Source: Sternotherus odoratus
Taxonomy: Eukaryota > Chordata > Testudines > Kinosternidae
Length of the DNA: 64,000 nt
Direction: 5' to 3'
NCBI GenBank assembly: GCA_032164245.1
Contig: JAVMKO010000003.1
Coordinates: 93,061,890 to 93,125,889 of the forward strand
Under the pieces are notes generated by a model. It did not search any database, was not told the origin of the DNA, and saw only the letters and a list, made by a program, of their open reading frames with translations. Position numbers and translations under genes: made by a program. Positions 1-12,947 of this stretch are shown one piece after another; position 1 is the stretch's first letter; every line of letters starts with the position of its first letter.

Positions 1-1146
1 CAAAGGCAGAGCATGACCCAATTCTGAGTAAACATCCATGGCCTATCTTCTACAGCTACCTTGCACTAGTGCTAGCAGCATAATCTACACAGAAGTCTTC
101 GTGGATCCTACTTACTCACATAGTATGTTGCCACTATGCAGTGTAAGAAACTAAATAGAAAGCTTCTAGAAATATTATAAGACAGGCTCTTAAAATCAGT
201 TACAATTCTTGTATTTCAGAAGTTTGCTTCTGAAGACACTCTAAAAAACTGCAAAGGACAGCATGTTGTCTCCAGTCTATATTGTGGAAATCTGCTTTGG
301 CAGTAATATTAAAGCAAGGAAAATATTCTTATTTTGTTGACCACAAAATCCAAGATTTTTGGCTCTTGACAAAAATGGGCAAACACATATAAATGTGTAT
401 CCAATCATCTCAAGGTTTTTGGATGAAACACAAATAACACAGAGCTGATTTAAAAGAGGTTTCATCTTCTACTTACAACCTAGGTACTTATACTTTCAGA
501 ATAGAAAACAGATTTATCAGTCCATCTAAGCACAATCTGCAATTTTCACTATAAAAATACAATGGTACCATTTACATTTTTGGCGGTCATTTTTATGTTT
601 ACAGTACAGTTTTCTAGCTTAATCCTTATTAAGTAACCAACAACATGGAAAAATAGTCTTGTGCTTCCTTTGGAGAGAACTAAACCAGAACCTGTAACCC
701 ATAAGAATGCTACCTGATTGTTGCAAAGCATCATTGTCCACAGAGAAAAATGTAGCAGATAATGTTCCTTATCAAATAATCTGATCTATTTTAGCAAGTA
801 TTCCTGGTAGTAAAATACTGCTGAATTGGGAAAATGTATTCAATACATTTAAAGACCACTTCAATAAACATTCGATTCAAGAGGAAAAAAGTGCCAAGAA
901 AAATTGTACTATAGCAATCTTGGCTGGTCTGATAATATGGCTGAGTCAACATTTCCATTATAAACTCCATTTCTGAGGGTTTTTAAAAACTTATTCAATG
1001 AAAACTAACCTCAGGCTGAAACTTGGTATAAAGTGAAATGAACATGTTGTTTCAAATTTAAATAAAATCCGTCTGCATAGTTTTAAGTTAGAAAAAGGCA
1101 AAATAAAAGAGACGTATCTCGTTTCAAATGCTTTATTCCTCCAATG
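1..1146. other. SYNE1 intron, no recognised feature
   Basis: AT-rich sequence without a supported exon or recognisable repeat. The short open frames at 277-465 and 549-734 have no recognisable protein features. Confidence 0.6.
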
Positions 1147-1317
1147 CAGGGGTTCTCAACCCTTGGCCCACATGTGGCCCACTCAGCACACAACCACGGC
1201 CCCGGTGGCATCCTCAGGGCCGTACAGGTAGTGTCTATATTGTGTGGATGCAGATCACATAAATACAGAGAGAGCTGCCTATGCAGCCCACAGTTGAAAA
1301 CAGACTGAGAAACACTG
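1147..1317. mobile_element. hAT-type MITE
   Basis: A 171-bp non-autonomous element with hAT-style ends: CAGGGGTTCTCAA at the left and TGAGAAACACTG at the right. The flanking 8-mers ctccaatg and ctctaaag look like a decayed 8-bp target duplication. It has no coding capacity. Confidence 0.7.
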
Positions 1318-1351
1318 CTCTAAAGTAAAGTTTTGCTTTTTGAAATGTGGC

Positions 1352-1395
1352 CATGGGACCAACTTAAAACACGGTAAAACAACTCATTCTTAAGG
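1352..1395 (+). repeat. 44-bp dispersed direct repeat, copy 1
   Basis: CATGGGACCAACTTAAAA and the following bases to TTAAGG recur at 5387-5430 in the same orientation with a few substitutions. I do not recognise the family. Confidence 0.6.
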
Positions 1396-1675
1396 TTAGA
1401 AAAGTGACTGCTGCATATTCCTAGAAATAACTCTTGCTAAATGTGTTTTGGTATCAGCATTCTATAGTAATATTATAACAGTTCATTTGGGATTATGATG
1501 ATGCTCCAAATTAGTGATCCATTAGGAATCCACAGTGGCATGCAATGTAGATTTATAATTTTAGACTAGTAATCAGATTTATTTCAAACAGACAAAAGCT
1601 ATCAAACTGGGTTGATGATATCCATAGCATCATTTAGGCATTAGAATTTTAACTTGCCTTTGAAATACACTACAA

Positions 1676-2195
1676 CAGGGGTCTCAAACTCAAATGACCA
1701 CGAGGGCCGCATGAGGACTAGTGCACTGGCTCGAGGGCCGCACCACTGACGCACACACACACCCTCACTGCCCCGGCTGTGCCCCCACTCCACCCCTTCC
1801 ATGAGGACTAGTGCACTGGCCCGAGGGCCGCACCACTGACACACACCCCGCCCTTGCTGCCCCGGCTCCGCCCCCACTCCACCCCTTCCAAGAGGTCTCA
1901 GCCCTGCCCCACCTCCTCCTCTGAGCATGCAGCTCCCCATTCCCTCCTGGAAAGCACTAGGCACCACCAACAGCTGTTTGGCAAACAAAGCAAGAGCAAT
2001 CTAGGAAGTCCAGAGCTAGAAACACACGCGGCCCAGCCAGGCAGCAGAGAAGCCTCCACTTCTGGCCCCTCCGTCCTGCAAACTGCTATGGGGGGACCGT
2101 GGGGGTGGGGTTGGGGCGCCAGGAAGCTTGGCGGGCCGCAGGGAAGGGCTTTGCGGGCCGCATGTGGCCCCCGGGCCGCATGTTTGAGACCCCTG
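1676..2195. mobile_element. hAT-type MITE, 520 bp, with internal 90-bp duplication
   Basis: The ends CAGGGGTCTCAAACT and GTTTGAGACCCCTG are inverted repeats. The element is bounded by a perfect 8-bp target duplication, cactacaa, at 1668-1675 and 2196-2203. The GC-rich body carries a tandem duplication with a 90-bp period (1711-1800 and 1801-1890), each unit starting ATGAGGACTAGTGCACTGGC. The overlapping open frames here (115, 165 and 109 codons) are by-products of this GC-rich element, not genes. Confidence 0.85.
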
Positions 2196-2203
2196 CACTA
2201 CAA

Positions 2204-5200
2204 CATAAGGCTTATCTTCACTGTAGCAGTTACTTTGGGTTACTTCTGTCCCAGAGGGAAATATCATCTGTTCAGTTTTGAGCAATCTTGTTCCTGCTTG
2301 TACATCATTACCATGCCATTCCAATGCATGCAGTGCCCTTTTCACCCATGAAAGAGGTGGCTGATGTTCCCTAGAAATATGCTGGCACAGCTAAGCAAAC
2401 CATGCATTAAGGCCAAGTGAATCTGTAACTGTCATTCTGCTGCACCAGCTGTGTGTGAGGTCTATGTGAAGTCACTGATACTTCCAGGACACATGCTGTA
2501 CCACGCTGAGTTACAGTGAAAGATTTGGCATGAAATTCCATTGGTTCCCCTGGTTTGTGTCATAATCTTAGTATTATAAATAGCTTGCACAGATTCTGCA
2601 GAGACAGTTGAAACAACGTGCATGAATGAATGAATAATCCTCTTAAAAGAACTAAAACTTATGTACGAAATAGTGAAGTATAAAATCTAGTGAAACAATA
2701 AAATTACATTAATTAAAACAATTGTACACTAATTAATATGCATGTTCTATATAATGATAGTGAAGACAATATTTCATAATGGTATTAACCAATGCCAAGA
2801 CAGCACAGTGATGGGAGCATTTTAAATCAATGAGCTAGAGACTGGGCCTTATTTGGGGAGGACTTTGTGGTGGTGGTTTTCTCATAGGCAGATTTTGTTC
2901 TTTGTTGGTTGTAGCCTGAAAATTAATTTGTTTGGACAATGAGACACCCCTCCAACCAAAAAAAAAAAAAGAAGAAGAATTCTCCTTCCACTCCCCCAGC
3001 CCAGCCCTTGCCATTCTTATTGGATCATTTTTACACAAGGCTAGATCTTTTTCTTCTTTTCTGGTTTCTTCGAATGCTCCCTCTCAGGTCTCTTGTCTTC
3101 ACCTGTCCTGGAGTGGGATACCACATTTCTCCCACTCAGATTAGATTCTGACCAGCCACGATCGCTCAGCAGGCCTGACTAGGTATGGCCCCCAGAAGTC
3201 TTCCCTGTGGGAGCTATGGCCAGTAGTTAATGCAGTGACCAGACAGCTTCCTCACACCAAAGTATTGTTTAATCTTAAAAGCAGAAACATAGCAAAGCAT
3301 AACAAAAATGATTTTTACAGCAGTAAAACAGTCTGTATATATGTGTCTCACACCTACAGCTGACTCAGGGCCGGCTCTCTCTTCAGTGCAAGACGGAAGA
3401 TTGTTGAGCTGCCACAGGCGTGCTGACAAAAAGGGAAAACCGGCAGCTCCACAGAACAGGAAAGACGCTTGAGCTACCGCAGGCATGCTGCCAAAAGTGT
3501 GCCGTCCTGAAAATGCCCTCCATGCTACCCCCCGCCGCTTGCCACCCCAGACACCTACTTGCTGCGCTAGTGCCTGGAGCCAGCCCTGAGCATACTATCC
3601 CCTGAAAACTCAGAAAGACCCAACTGCTTCAGACCACTCCACTGGACATGCCTCAGTTTCAGTCTGTACCCCGGGAACAGCCCCTGACAGCTGCCTCCCC
3701 TTCTCTCTCGTGAGCCTCTTTTAACTGTTTCAAGTCCTTTTGATCTCACTGTTACGAGCTTTGGCAAAACTGCTATGAAAGTTTGGGTTATAACCAAGAA
3801 GTGGCATCCTCAAGTTTAGTATTGTTTCTTAACCCTTACCAAGTTTACCCGATGGATACTTATCTAGAAATATTTTGTTGCTTTCCTGTTAGTTCCCTAA
3901 GAGCCTTGCTAGTGAACTAAATCAATATATGCATATAATATACATACACCCCAGTAACCAGGTCACATACAATATTCATAAATGATTAGAGATCAGCCCC
4001 ACAACAGGGCTGGAAAAATTTACTAAATGTGGACTAGCCCAGGGTGAGAAACACCTGTCACGAGATCCACTTAAGACAACACAATATAAAGCAATGGCAC
4101 AGTTGTGCACTCTTTGTTATATACTGTATTTAAATGTTAATCTTTTGTAAATCAACTTTCTGTTTAATACATTTTAAGATATACATCTTCTCTCTTCTAA
4201 TGTACTGTATATGATTAAACTCTTCGTTGCACAACTCTGAGAAGCAGCAGAGGATGTGGACCTGTCAGTCTGTAGACTCAAGCATATAACACTGAATCAA
4301 TTTACATGTAGTTCATGTTGGGAAAGTTATTCTTGGAACCCTAAGGTGTTTTTTTAAGGGAAGCTTGGATTCTGAAAAAGTTGATGGTCCTTGCCTGGGA
4401 ACGCTTCCTTCTCATCTCAGGTAAGAGGGAAAATTAGTGGTTTTTCAAGCCCTGTTTGATGACATATCATTTGAAGTGATCCATTTAGATACATGGGATT
4501 AGTAATAAATAAAAACCTGTATGAGTCAAAAATCAGAATTCTGGAAATTGATTCACAAAAGAGAAACTTTGTGACAGAAAGTAAAATAAATCATTTTGTT
4601 TCAGCAGGCATGGTTTACAAACAATATTTTCTCACTAGAAACAGTCTACGGCAAAAATTATCAGTAATTGTTAGGTGTTATTTTAGATTCATATTTTAAT
4701 TTACTTTAAAGTACATTCTCTGCATTCAAAGCTAGCACATCACAGCTAATTAATGGTAATGAAAGGTCTCATTTCCACGAAAGTATAAATCAAGACTACA
4801 GAAATACAGCAGAATGTCCTGGTTACATTTTTTTTTCCTTTACACTGTAGGAGTCTTTTATCTTAGTATAGCAATATACCAAGCTGCTTTTATGTTTTGT
4901 TAACCAAAGACAAGAACCATATCATTTTGTAATGTCCAGTTTCTCTATTAGTAAAAATAATAATAATAATAAAAAAAAAATCACAGAACCAAAAGTTCAG
5001 AAAGGAATGGTATTTATGGTACACACAATCTGTAAGTCCAAACAACATTAAATGCACCGGACTCACTGCAGGAAACTACTAGCATGAGACACCTCTACAA
5101 AGATAAAGATTAATTTTACTAGGTCTGTAATAAACTTGTGTAAACACAATGAACTAGATGTGACAAAGCTAATGAATGGTCACAGTGTTGTAATTTGTTT

Positions 5201-6589
5201 AGAAAGAGGTATACTGAAATGGTCTGAAAGTCAGCCACAGTTCTTTATATATTTGCCGTTAACCCAACTCTATTACTAAAGCAATGCTATATTATATCTG
5301 CAGCTCCATTGCAAAATATAGGCGTTGCTCACACTAATAACCAACATTGTACTACTTTCATTCTTAGCAAACTTAAGAACCATGGACATGGGACCAACTT
5401 AAAATACTGTAAAACAACTCACTGTTAAGGCTACACCCTCACAGCTACCTTCACAATTGACACTTTTCTGCTCACACTTAGAAATCCCAAAATATTAGTC
5501 CCTTCGATTTTGTCAGCAAAAATGACTGACTGTCTTATGGCAATGTTCAATGCCTTAAATATCATATATATTCTGAGACTTGTGTTAGTTCTTATTTATA
5601 GTAAACATAGTATCCTGGACATATCTTTCTATGTAATTGTGTAAGATAAATGGCCACTCTGCATTTTCATTTTTCCATAGGAGAACAGTGGTGACTTACA
5701 AACCACTTCCCCCAAAATAAGCCAGAACAATGACATTGTGGCAAGGTGGAATTTTAAGTATTATTGGCCAAGGAAAATAGAATTTACCCCCAACAGTTTT
5801 ATAGTCTGAAGCAATAAGTTCTCAGATAATAATTTTTTAAAATCCACTACTCAATGGTGGAATATATTTTTTCTTACATTACACTTTTGTAGTCCCTTTA
5901 GTGCTTTGTACTCTACAGCCAGCCAGAAGGAAGAGCACAAGTTAACTAGCCAACCCACGTTTGAGAACTGTGATCACATTATCAGTAAATGTGGAGAAGA
6001 AGCGAGGAAGAAAACTAAAATAGGAATCTCTTGGTCTGTGCACAGCAATTAATTCTGGGATGAAAAGAAATAGGAAAGGACAAATGAAAAGGGCAAAATC
6101 AGTAGGAAATATATATATATTTTTAAACCTGCTCAGAAGGATTTGCAAACAAAGGAAATGTTTAAAATAAAAAAGAGTGAATTAATAAACAAAACATCAG
6201 TAAGTACATTCTCCACTCTACAGTCCCCCTTCAATTGCACTGCACTAAAATGAATGCTTCATCCCACATAGTGCCCTCACACACAACTTCTCCTGAGGAG
6301 AGCAAACAAATGAACCCAAAGCATCAGATAAAGTGATATACTGTGGATCAAGGACAGCATATGGTCCTTTATACTGAACTATTTTTGTTGATTCATATTG
6401 AAAAACATTGCAATACAACATCACATAAAACAACCAGTGCATGTTTTTGTTATTTTTTAGGACTAATTCATGCCACTTTTTCTTGATATTCTTTCCAATA
6501 AGTTTCTGTAGCCCCTAAAGATGATTCAGGACAATGCTATGTCAGGGTTTTAGCAAAATAGTAGATTACCTTGGCATATCTTTACTGGA
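2204..6589. other. SYNE1 intron, mostly unique AT-rich DNA
   Basis: No exon supported. It holds an A-rich run at 2958-2978, an AAT/poly-A run at about 4953-4980 and the second copy of a 44-bp dispersed repeat at 5387-5430. Confidence 0.6.
5387..5430 (+). repeat. 44-bp dispersed direct repeat, copy 2
   Basis: Same orientation and nearly the same sequence as 1352-1395. Homology fades beyond TTAAGG on the right. Confidence 0.6.
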
Positions 6590-7135
6590 TCACCTGCGTT
6601 GGAAGGGACCTCTAATGGGTCTCTTACTCCATAACCTTGCAGCACCATAGAACTGATTTCAGTATATTCGGTCACCGCTACTAGATGGTGTCTAGTCAAG
6701 TCTTAAATACATACAGCAATGACAATTTCACAGCCAGCTTTGGCAGCTCCTCTTATGTAGTTTTAACTAATATTTAACCTGGATCTCCCTGGCTGCAGCT
6801 TAAACCTTTTACTTCTTATCCTGTCCATTAAAAAAAATGAAAACTGTCATCTTTTCTCCTCTTTCATTTTGTCCTAAACAGTTATCAAGTTTCCCAAGTC
6901 TCTTTTTCTCTGCAGTGTACATGCCCAACTCTCTTATAATTTCCTCAGACATCTTAGTTTCCAAACATCTTCTCTTGAGTATTTCTCACCTATCTCTCTC
7001 TCACATTGTAAAAAATCAATTTCCTGCTAAGCAACATATCAGCTGTCAACATTCATATTTAGACTTGCAAATCGTCATTCAGACTTGCTTCTTCTTACTT
7101 CATTAGTACAACTCTTTTAATTCTTTCTGGTCCCT
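6590..7135 (-). mobile_element. Ancient CR1-like LINE 3' fragment
   Basis: Degenerate but recognisable as the reverse complement of a CR1 3' region: GGAAGGGACCTCTAATGG, followed by the conserved spacing of pieces such as TTTAACCTGGATCTCCCT and CTTCTTATCCTGTCC. No intact frame. Confidence 0.55.
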
Positions 7136-7419
7136 CTATATGAGAGACACTGTAGGGGATTACATTTCCCTTTAACTCAGTTCCAGTGGCTAATGAGTTA
7201 ATTTGGCTGGAAGACTCATTCGCTTAAGGAGGAAAAACAAAATAACACAGTAATTGCTGTACTTCAGACACAATCCCTGGGATCCAACTAGGAAATTTTA
7301 GGGAAGGAGAGTCCACACAGAGAAGGCACCAGAGGGAAAATTTGGAGACAGCAAGTATCAGGGGTTGGGAGGAAAGGCAGCCATGCAAGGAGGGTGGGCG
7401 GGAAGCAAATGTGATTAGC

Positions 7420-7550
7420 GACTAAGCCCTGCGGATCAGGGACCATCTTTTTGTTCTGTGTTTCTACAGCACCTAGCAGAGGGTCTATGACTGGCCTATG
7501 ACTAGAGTCCCTAGGTCCTACAGTAATACATATAATAAATAACAATAATA
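7420..7550 (+). mobile_element. Ancient MIR/L2-like 3' tail
   Basis: Contains GGGACCATCTTTTTGTTCTG, TACAGCACCTAGCA and a terminal AATAATAAATAACAATAATA. This pattern (role, then AAT-rich tail) is typical of old amniote SINE/L2 3' ends. A related copy is at 16780-16890. Confidence 0.5.
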
Positions 7551-8480
7551 CTGATTCAATTGGGCAAGATACTCAGCACTCTGGCCCCTACTCAGCAAAG
7601 CACTTAAGAACATGCTTAACTTCTAGACTTAGTTCTACTGCCTTCAAAGAGGGAAAACAGCAAAAACAGGAAGATTGTTGGCGGCAGAGTGGGCAACAGT
7701 AAAAGGAGACGACTATGGTAGTTGATCTATGAGTGAAGCTACCCTTCTATGGGAAAGGAAGAAAAAAAACTGGAAAGAAAGAGAAAGAAGAGATTGAAAT
7801 GAGGGGGAGAAGCAAGGAGGCATATACAGAGGAAGACAGTCACTGTCTTTGATAGCATTAGCAGAAGGAAGTCACTACCACTTACAAAAACAGACCCTAT
7901 CCAGGGTTATGTAATCTGAAACAGCATCATTATTGGGCCTTTAGCCAATTGGTTCCTGTGTCTCTGAAATCAGTGAGGGCTCCTGCGCATGTTGCAGTAG
8001 TTAACGGGCTCTCTTCGAACCTGAAGTCCACTGGCTCTCCTCTTTCCACTGCTGCCTGCCCTGCTGAATGACCGTACTGCATTCTTTCCAAACCCAGGTA
8101 GAAGGTCTCTGGAACCAGAAGGAGGGAGGGAACCTGGAGGGAGTTTTCAGCAGCACAACACACCCACAACTCCAGTTCCATTCAGGGGGTCTACAGACAA
8201 TTGGCACTGCCCAGAATGCTGGTGAGGCCAGACTAGGAGGGATAGAGCCTGAGTGTCTGATTAAGTGCATCCCCCTTAGGCAGGGGTCCTTTGGAGTTGA
8301 CTATAAATCAAAGCTATCTTCCTGTGATTCTAATCCCAAGGAGGTCAGTGGTAGAAATACAATCTACCCACTCCCCGGAGTGAATGCCCTCACTGGTGAA
8401 TCAAACACAATCTGTAGAGACTGAACACTGAACACAAATTCCAGAGCACCATATAAGTGCTTATTTTATTATATTCAGCT
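7551..8480. other. SYNE1 intron, no gene
   Basis: Holds a purine-rich tract at about 7740-7830 and a degenerate palindromic MITE relic near 7575-7640 (CAGCAAAGCACTTAAG). Overlapping open frames at 7930-8424 on both strands show no recognisable domain. Confidence 0.5.
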
Positions 8481-8674
8481 AAAAGCACACTGTAATGAAA
8501 CTGATTTTAAATATAGCAAATAGAGCTGATAACTTCAGAATGTCTGAGTAGTAAAAATTCCACTCTAACTTTTCAAAAGTGAAAATTTTGAGTGGAATTT
8601 TTACTACTCAGACATTCTGAAGTTATCAGCTCTATTTGCTATATTTAAAATCAATCTCATTACAGTGTGCTTTT
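8481..8674. repeat. 194-bp near-perfect palindrome
   Basis: Arms 8481-8565 and 8590-8674 are each 85 nt and reverse-complementary with only two mismatches and no gaps. They are separated by a 24-nt spacer that contains a smaller palindrome (ACTTTTCAAAAGT). No hAT, mariner or Harbinger ends and no clear target duplication are visible. A transcript of either strand would fold into one long hairpin. Confidence 0.9.
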
Positions 8675-8964
8675 GTGTTAGCTTTAACTTTTAAAATTAT
8701 GAACTGCACTTGTGATCCTATAGAAAAAAAATCAGTGAATATAATACCGCCCAAAACAATTCCTTTCCCCCAACCTGGCAGAGAGAGGCTATAACAAATA
8801 TCAAATTAGAAAAAGGGGGAGGAAAGGGAAAGAGAAAAAAATTGCAATAGTAGTATGACATTGATTCTGATATTTTACAGGCAAGAACAAGTCAGCATAT
8901 AAGAATTACACGGTCAAGGAGAACTGACCCACTGTCATTTGTGTAACAGGACTGCATGTAAGTT
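8675..8964. other. SYNE1 intron, no recognised feature
   Basis: AT-rich, with a purine-rich run at about 8813-8840. Confidence 0.5.
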
Positions 8965-10030
8965 ACCTGACAATTCACAGAATATTAGGGTTAGAAGAGA
9001 CCTCTGGAGGTCATCTAGTCCAACCCCCTGCTTAAAGCAGGACCAATCCCCAACTAAATCATTCCAGCCAGGGCTTTCTTTATCAAGCCTGACCTTAAAA
9101 ACCTCTAAGGAAGGTGATTCTACCACCTCCCTAGGTAACCCATTCCAATGCTTGACCACCCTCCTCGTGAAAAAGCTTTTCCTAATATCCAATCTAAACC
9201 TTCTCAACTGCAACTTGAGACCATTACTCCTTGTTCGGTCATCTGCTACCACTGAGAACAGTCTAGATCAATCCTCTTTAGAACCCCCTTTCAGGTAGTT
9301 GAAAGCAGCTATCAAATCTCCCCTCAGTCTTCTCTTCTGTAGACTAAACAATCCCAGTTCTCTCAGCTTCTCCTCGTAAGTCATGCACTCCAGGCCCCCA
9401 ATCATTTTTGTTGCCCTTCTCTGGACTCTTTCCAATTTTTCCACATCCTTCTTGTAGTGTGGGCCCCAAAATTGGACACACTACTCCAGATGAGGCCTCA
9501 CCAATGTCGAATAGAGGGGAACAATCACGTCCCTTGATCTGCTGGCAATGCCCCTATTTATACAGCCCAAAATGCCATTAGACTTCTTGGCAACAAGGGC
9601 ACACTGTTGACTCATATCCAGCTTCTCATCCACTGTAATCCCTAGGTCCTTTTCTGCAGAACTGCTGCCTAGCCATTCGGTCCCTAGTCTGTAGCAGTGC
9701 ATGGGATTCTTCCGTCCTAAGTGCAGGACTCTGCACTTCTCCTTGTTGAACCTCATCAAATTTCTTTTGGCCCAGTCCCCTAATTTGTCTAGGTCCCCCT
9801 GTATCCTATCCCTACTCTCCAATGTATCTACCACTCCACCCAGTTTAGTGTCATCTGCAAAGTTGCTGAGGGTGCAGTCCACACCATCCTCCAGATCATT
9901 GATAAAGATATTGAATAAAACCGGCCCCAGGACCGACCCTTGGGGCACTCCACTTGATACCGGCTGCCAACTAAACATGGAGCCATTGATCTCTACCCGT
10001 TGAGCCTGACGATCCCCAAGCATGACCCCA
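8965..10030 (-). mobile_element. CR1 LINE, 5'-truncated, young
   Basis: The minus strand encodes the C-terminal half of a CR1 reverse transcriptase. A 180-codon open frame (10023-9481) carries [20 protein letters not shown] and the catalytic FADDTKLGG motif. A second frame (9252-8935) carries the typical CR1 end [20 protein letters not shown]. One frame break separates them. The 3' end lies near 8965, as shown by the conserved CR1 3' UTR (reverse complement of GGGTTAGAAGAGACC). It is truncated at the 5' side near 10030, so it is a dead copy lacking the endonuclease and the first RT motifs. Confidence 0.92.
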
Positions 10031-10433
10031 CAGCTTTAACTGTACGAGCATCTCTCTAGAGGAAAGAACAAAATTACACCCATGCCAGTCTTAAGAGTAT
10101 AAAGACGTAAGAAACTAGAATCTGCACCTGCCATCTTTATTTTTGGAGGGTTATATTTTGATTTTTACAGCAACTACAAGTGCTCTGAAAAATCTTGAAT
10201 CTCTCAATAACTATGATTCCTTTGAAGAGGAATACATGAATTCTTGCATGCCTGGGGAAACTTGCACTTCTTCTGGCCCCAATATTGCGGCCCTTACATG
10301 AGTAACATCTGCTCCCATTAGTAATCACAATTATATCAATGGAACTAATGTCATGAGTATTATTTATCCTGGTACAGAATCCAGGAAAACAGGGTTCCAA
10401 TCCTGATTGGGGAGCTAAGCGCTACTGTAATCA

Positions 10434-11345
10434 CAGAATCATAGAAATGTAGGGCTGGAAGGGACCTCAAGAACTCATCTAGTCCAGCCCCTCAACACTT
10501 AGGCACAACCAAATAAACCTAGACCATCCCTGCTCAACCGTACTTAAAAATGGCCCATGATGGGGATTCCACAATCTCCCTTGGAAGCCTATTCCAGAGC
10601 TTAGCAAACCTTATAGTTAGTTTTTTCTAATGTATAGCCTACATCTCCCTTGCCCATTACTTCTTATACTACCTTCAGTGGGCATGGAGAACAACAGATC
10701 ATGTCCTCTTTGTAACAGCAATTAACATATTCGAAGATTGTTGTCAGGTCCCTTCTTGGTCTTCTTTTCTCAAGACTGAACCTCACAAGTTTTATAACCT
10801 TTAATCATAAGTCATGTTTTCTAAAGCTATCATCGTTTTTGTTGCTCTCCTCTGGACTCTCTCAAAGTGTGGCACCCAGAAGGCACTCCAGCTGAGGCCT
10901 CATTAGTGCTAAGACAATTAGATATGTGTCTTAGATAGGACGCCTCCGAATGATATTCACCTTTTTCACAATTGCATCACATTGTTAGCACATATTCAGT
11001 TTGTTATCACTATCACCCCCAGATGTTTTTCAATAGTACTACTGCTTAACCCCTTGTTCCCTATTTGTTAGTTGTGCATTTGATTTTTCTTTCCTAAGTG
11101 TAGTACTTCGCACCTGGGAGTTTCATCTTCCTGTTTTCCGACCAATTTTCTAATTTGTGAAGGTTCTTTTGCATTCTAATCCTTTCCTCCAAAGTGCTGG
11201 CAACCCCTCCCAACCTGGTGTCATCCACAAATTTTATAAGCATACTCTCCACTCCATTATCCAAATCATTAACAAAGATGTTGAATAGACTGAACCCAAG
11301 ACAGATTCCCATTAGATGTGTCCTCTCAGATTGATAGAAAACCAC
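10434..11345 (-). mobile_element. Older CR1 LINE fragment
   Basis: A second CR1 copy in the same orientation. Its 3' end is at 10434 (reverse complement of TAGGGCTGGAAGGGACCTC). Its RT portion at 11345-11094 reads SLFNIFVNDLDNGVES followed by VDDTRLGG, an altered catalytic box. More diverged than the copy at 8965, with many stops. Confidence 0.85.
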
Positions 11346-12938
11346 CCATAACTAGTTTGTAACATAGTAACATACATAAGTAAATACTAATAATATAAAT
11401 TACAGCTGGAGTTACAGAATCTTGTTCTTTGTTAACACAAGGTGAGTCACACAAGGGTAAACACAATAAGGAATGATGGCAGTAATCTGTGGGATTTAGC
11501 AACTGGCCTACATAAGGTTCAGTGAAGAACCACATCTCCTTCTCAAGCAGGTTGGCACGGCTGCACATGACTCCTTGTTCTTTAGGATGCTGTAGCCTGC
11601 TACCCTTCTTTGAGTGCTGATCCAGAGGGGTATGAAGCTATGCCTTCACGTCTCTCCTTCCCTCAGAGGTGGGCTGAAGGAATAGTACCTATGCTGTCCT
11701 TAGTGTTGTATTGAAATTGTGCTCCTATGCAGGCTACAGAAAGTGGAACAGATTCCTTATATGCTCCCACTCCAGTGCAGTTTTTCCAGACCTTTTCCCA
11801 ATCTGGCCAGATGAGGTGAGCAGACTGAAAGTTTTACATTCTGCATCTGCCATAATTACTCTACCAAGCTGAAATAACTGATGATATAAAACAAAGAAAC
11901 CTTATTTTGTCTTCTTTAAAGTTTCCTGGGGTGATCATTAGTAATTTGATCCACATACAATATCTATTTGAGGTATTTCAGAACTTAGACGTAAGGATTC
12001 CTACTAGTGAATATTTTTTCCACAAACATCTATGGGCAAGTCATCAAGTGAACCTAAGCAAACTCAAAGAACATAGATGAATTCCCATCACCTTTCTGTC
12101 CCGTCACCCAATCCCAGTCATTCCCAGGGGCCCTTCCAATGACCCAGCATCACCAGCTTGCAGCACAGTTTAGCCATGCCAAGGAAAAACACCATCCTAA
12201 CCCAACATCAGGGCAGGAAGAGAGGAGGGTGATGTAATAGCCAGTGCAGTGGGCAGAGTGGTGGCTCTACACTAGTCCAGGATTCCCGTACTCAAGGCTG
12301 CTCCTATTAAGTGCTGAGCACCCTCGACTCCACTTTCAGTGGGAAAAAAGTGCTCAGCACCTGGCAGGAGCAGGCCCTGGGATGCAGTGCAATTAGGCCA
12401 TGCACGTAGCTCTACAATCCTCTACATTCCTATCTGTCCCCACATGGATGTATTTAAATTGATTACAAGGACAGAGAAAGGGTAGCTGTACTTTCTAAGA
12501 GCTAAAGGGAGTCTGCACAGCTGATTGTCCGCTCATCCATAATGCAGGACCACAGCCTAAAAAAGGCTTATGCTCAAACTACTATCAATCTCATCAAAGG
12601 TAAAACATTTAACTACTGCAGCAGAAGCCAAATCCTAGCAAAATCAGGCTTTTCATTTGAAAAGCAAGGAAGTTAGAAAATGATTTTTTAAAGCTATGCT
12701 GATAACTAAAAATTCACAAGCAACTCCATGTCTGGTTTCAGTCTACTACATTTTAATGTCAATTCATTATGTTTTTGTTTGATGCCTTTCATGAATCTAA
12801 AGAGCAAATTATAGCAATTTTTGTAAAAAGTAATACATTTTTAAGACTTAAAAAGTTAAAAAATATAATCTATAATCTAAAAATCATGCAGTGCCACAAA
12901 TGAACAGGTATCTGAAGACTAAATGCTTCACAAATGGC
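11346..12938. other. SYNE1 intron, no gene
   Basis: Mostly unique sequence, with one palindromic MITE relic (12296-12376). Confidence 0.5.
12296..12376. mobile_element. Palindromic MITE relic
   Basis: Imperfect inverted arms around a GTGCTGAGCACC / GTGCTCAGCACC core, ending GGCTGCTCCT and AGGAGCAGGCC. It belongs to an old class of self-complementary repeats that I see repeatedly in this window. The family name is not certain. Confidence 0.5.
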
Positions 12939-12947
12939 TATGAGACA

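Noticed and set aside
1641..2351. Frames of 115, 165 and 109 codons
   Set aside because: They lie in or run out of the hAT MITE with the 90-bp duplication and have low-complexity translations.
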